Assembly: GCA_024653965.1 (NCBI GenBank)
Contig: JANLGW010000026.1
Span: 1-64,000 of the forward strand
DNA: 64,000 nt
Direction of reading: 5' to 3'
Origin: Rhodospirillales bacterium
GTDB taxonomy: Bacteria; Pseudomonadota; Alphaproteobacteria; Rhodospirillales; Magnetovibrionaceae
The notes beneath the pieces were generated by a model, which worked only from the letters and a program-made list of their open reading frames with translations, was not told where the DNA came from and did not search any database. The position numbers were made by a program, and so were the translations under genes. Position 1 is the first letter of the stretch. Each line of letters opens with the position of its first letter. This document shows positions 62,440 through 64,000 of this stretch, piece by piece.

Positions 62440-63345
62440 CTACTGTGCGATAAATGCCTCGATTGCGTCGGCCACATCCTCGGCGAACAAGTCGCGGAAA
62501 AAGTGGTCGGCGCCGTCGATCACCACAAGTTCAACGGTGCCCGCTTCAGCCAAGGGTTTGGTCGCGTCGATCAACCCTTCGACCACGGTGTCCTCGGTAC
62601 CCGCAATCACCAGCGTGGGTTTGCCGATCGTGCCCATCAGGTTCGGCGTGTGCATCCGTTCGTCCACCTGGTAGTAACTGACAAAACTTGCCGCCGTTAC
62701 GTCCGCACCGGGACAGTACAACACCCCCATGCCCTTCAGCACCGTATCGCCCTTGCCTGCATCAACCAACGCCTTAGCCTCGGCCATGGCGTCCTTAAGG
62801 GCGCGTTTGTGATTTTTCTCAAAGCCCCGAGATTCTTTGGCTGCATCGTAGGTGGCAGGGGCAATGAGCACCACCTTGGACACGGCCGCATCCGGTTCGC
62901 GCGCGGCAAACCAAGCGGTCTGATTGCCACCCCGCGAATGTCCGGCCAGTACGATATTCGCAGCACCCTTTTCCTTCGCCCAGTTCAGCCACTCGCCAAT
63001 CTCAACAAATGCATCCGAATGTTTGTGGGTGCTGGGCACAGCGCAATCATACATCCCCTTGCGATCGCTCACGCCTAAACTCAACGTCGGCGCCAGCGAA
63101 CTGATGCCGCGTTGTTTGAGCGCATCCTGCAGCGCCACGATAATTTCCATTTTATTGTGCGCCAACGTGCCATGGGTCAACAACACCACGCCATCGGCCA
63201 TGGTTTTGCCGTCGGCCAGTTCCAAATTGGCATGCAGCGCCAAACCGCTTGAAGCTTTAATAGCGACATCTTCCGCATGGACAAAAACTATGCTGGCCAT
63301 CAGAAAAGTTGTGGAAACTACAGTCGTTTTCAGGATGTTGAACAT
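62440..63345 (-). CDS. Exported alpha/beta hydrolase
   Basis: A 301-residue protein with a signal peptide (KTTVVSTTFLMASIVFVHAE). Catalytic Ser in LAGHSRGGNQT, acidic residue near VIAGTEDTVVEG and His in DGADHFFRD. ATG 63345 is chosen because GGGAGAG lies about 8 nt upstream. Substrate unknown; convergent with the chemoreceptor gene. Confidence 0.88.
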   Translation of the reverse strand: MFNILKTTVVSTTFLMASIVFVHAEDVAIKASSGLALHANLELADGKTMADGVVLLTHGTLAHNKMEIIVALQDALKQRGISSLAPTLSLGVSDRKGMYDCAVPSTHKHSDAFVEIGEWLNWAKEKGAANIVLAGHSRGGNQTAWFAAREPDAAVSKVVLIAPATYDAAKESRGFEKNHKRALKDAMAEAKALVDAGKGDTVLKGMGVLYCPGADVTAASFVSYYQVDERMHTPNLMGTIGKPTLVIAGTEDTVVEGLIDATKPLAEAGTVELVVIDGADHFFRDLFAEDVADAIEAFIAQ

Positions 63346-63477
63346 GTTAGAAGCTCTCCCGCCTTGCCCCATTTTGGTGCTATTTATGTGTTAGGCATGG
63401 TATAGCAGATTACGCGATTCCGACATAGGATTTATGCGCATGTGCTAATGTATGAATTTGGACGATAATCGGGACAA

Positions 63478-64000
63478 ATGCCCCGCAAAAGATACGCCTT
63501 TAAGACCACAATCCCCCGCCAGCGTCTGATAACCGCGCTGTGCGCGGGTGTACTGCTGTCTGCATCCCCCTTTTCGCTGTCTCCTCTTTCTTTTTCGGCA
63601 TTTTCCATTTTAGGGCACCCGACATGGATTGCCGTCGCCCATGCACAACAGCTTGACCGCGCCACTCAGGTTTTGTTTTTGGCTGTAGAAAAAAACGATC
63701 TGCCCGGCGTACAGGCTGCCGTCAATGGCGGTGCGGACATCACGGCGCGCCAAATTAACGGCATGCAGGCTGTTGATCTGGCAATCGAGCGCGGCTATTT
63801 CGACATCGCACATTACCTGATTTCGGTACGCAACCAGATTGATGCCCAGGGGAAACCCGCCAAACCCGCGCCATCGCTCCAACAACTAGCTCAGGACCAA
63901 CGCGCCAAGCAGGGAGTTTCACCCGCGCCGCAGTCTCCCGCCGCCGCTGTCCCACCGGCTCCTGAAATTCCCGCTGGCACGCCCAATCCTTTCGACGCCC
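63478..64000 (+). CDS. Exported ankyrin-repeat protein, 5' part
   Basis: The frame is open from ATG 63478 to the window end (174 residues seen). A long signal sequence with a polar N-terminus ends near WIAVAHAQQ. Residues about 70-120 are two ankyrin repeats (LFLAVEKNDLPGVQAAVNGGAD, QAVDLAIERGYFDIAHYLIS). The rest is Pro/Ala/Gln-rich. Function unknown; truncated by the window edge. Confidence 0.8.
   Translation, partial: MPRKRYAFKTTIPRQRLITALCAGVLLSASPFSLSPLSFSAFSILGHPTWIAVAHAQQLDRATQVLFLAVEKNDLPGVQAAVNGGADITARQINGMQAVDLAIERGYFDIAHYLISVRNQIDAQGKPAKPAPSLQQLAQDQRAKQGVSPAPQSPAAAVPPAPEIPAGTPNPFDA

Overview
The window looks like a chromosomal segment of a free-living alphaproteobacterium, most likely in or near the Rhodospirillales. 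The pointers are C4-pathway heme synthesis (hemA-type 5-aminolevulinate synthase), anaerobic coproporphyrinogen oxidase (hemN), an LdtR-like MarR regulator, an ELM1-family protein, HspQ, TrmFO, a NIT-domain chemoreceptor and an alphaproteobacterial-style cpa/tad pilus locus. The DNA is GC-rich apart from one AT-rich patch near 48.5-49.4 kb. No rRNA, convincing tRNA, CRISPR array or complete insertion sequence was found. Genus cannot be fixed from the sequence alone.

Layout. 0-8.6 kb: a fused pabB-pabC, a chain of overlapping envelope lipoprotein genes including an M48 metalloprotease, a glutaryl-CoA dehydrogenase-type acyl-CoA dehydrogenase, then nadA-nadC. 8.7-12.4 kb: a copper cassette (CueR-type promoter, a MerR-like remnant, a YHS-domain Cu(I) P-type ATPase and a YHS membrane protein) sits between nadC and nadB. 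12.5-21.6 kb: nadB, a short-chain dehydrogenase, a HAD phosphatase, an Hpt-REC-REC-GGDEF protein, an LdtR-like regulator, a FecR protein bracketed by direct repeats, a polytopic membrane protein, a 52-residue membrane peptide gene and a DUF6166 protein. 21.9-38.1 kb: a large Flp/Tad pilus locus (cpaB-C-D-E-F-tadB-C forward; cpaA, flp, a Crp/Fnr regulator, PilZ and tadD reverse; six TadE/TadG-type genes forward).

38.2-48.4 kb: hemN, an ELM1-like protein, hspQ, pyrE, an EnvZ/OmpR-type system divergent from a Met-rich exported protein, a universal stress protein, a class III aminotransferase and hemA. 48.5-51.8 kb: an AT-rich insert with a PD-(D/E)XK-like ORF, small hypotheticals, and an Hpt gene paired with a receiver protein whose C-terminus carries a FliM-like CheY-binding peptide. 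52-64 kb: uvrA, a CYTH-CHAD protein, a bacteriohemerythrin with a structured leader, a Cys-rich small protein, a membrane rhodanese, trmFO, a glutathione S-transferase, a NIT chemoreceptor, an exported alpha/beta hydrolase and the start of an ankyrin-repeat protein.

Regulatory logic visible in the DNA: Crp-type boxes (GTGA-N6-TCAC) lie in the divergent tadD/tadE promoter and upstream of two small-protein genes, and a Crp/Fnr regulator is encoded inside the tad locus. A 19-bp-spacer MerR-type promoter precedes the copper cassette. Two inverted pairs of 10-bp-phased GTAAC repeats lie between the OmpR-type gene and the Met-rich protein. The most unusual protein is the receiver-poly-Gly-FliM-peptide fusion at 51.2-51.8 kb.
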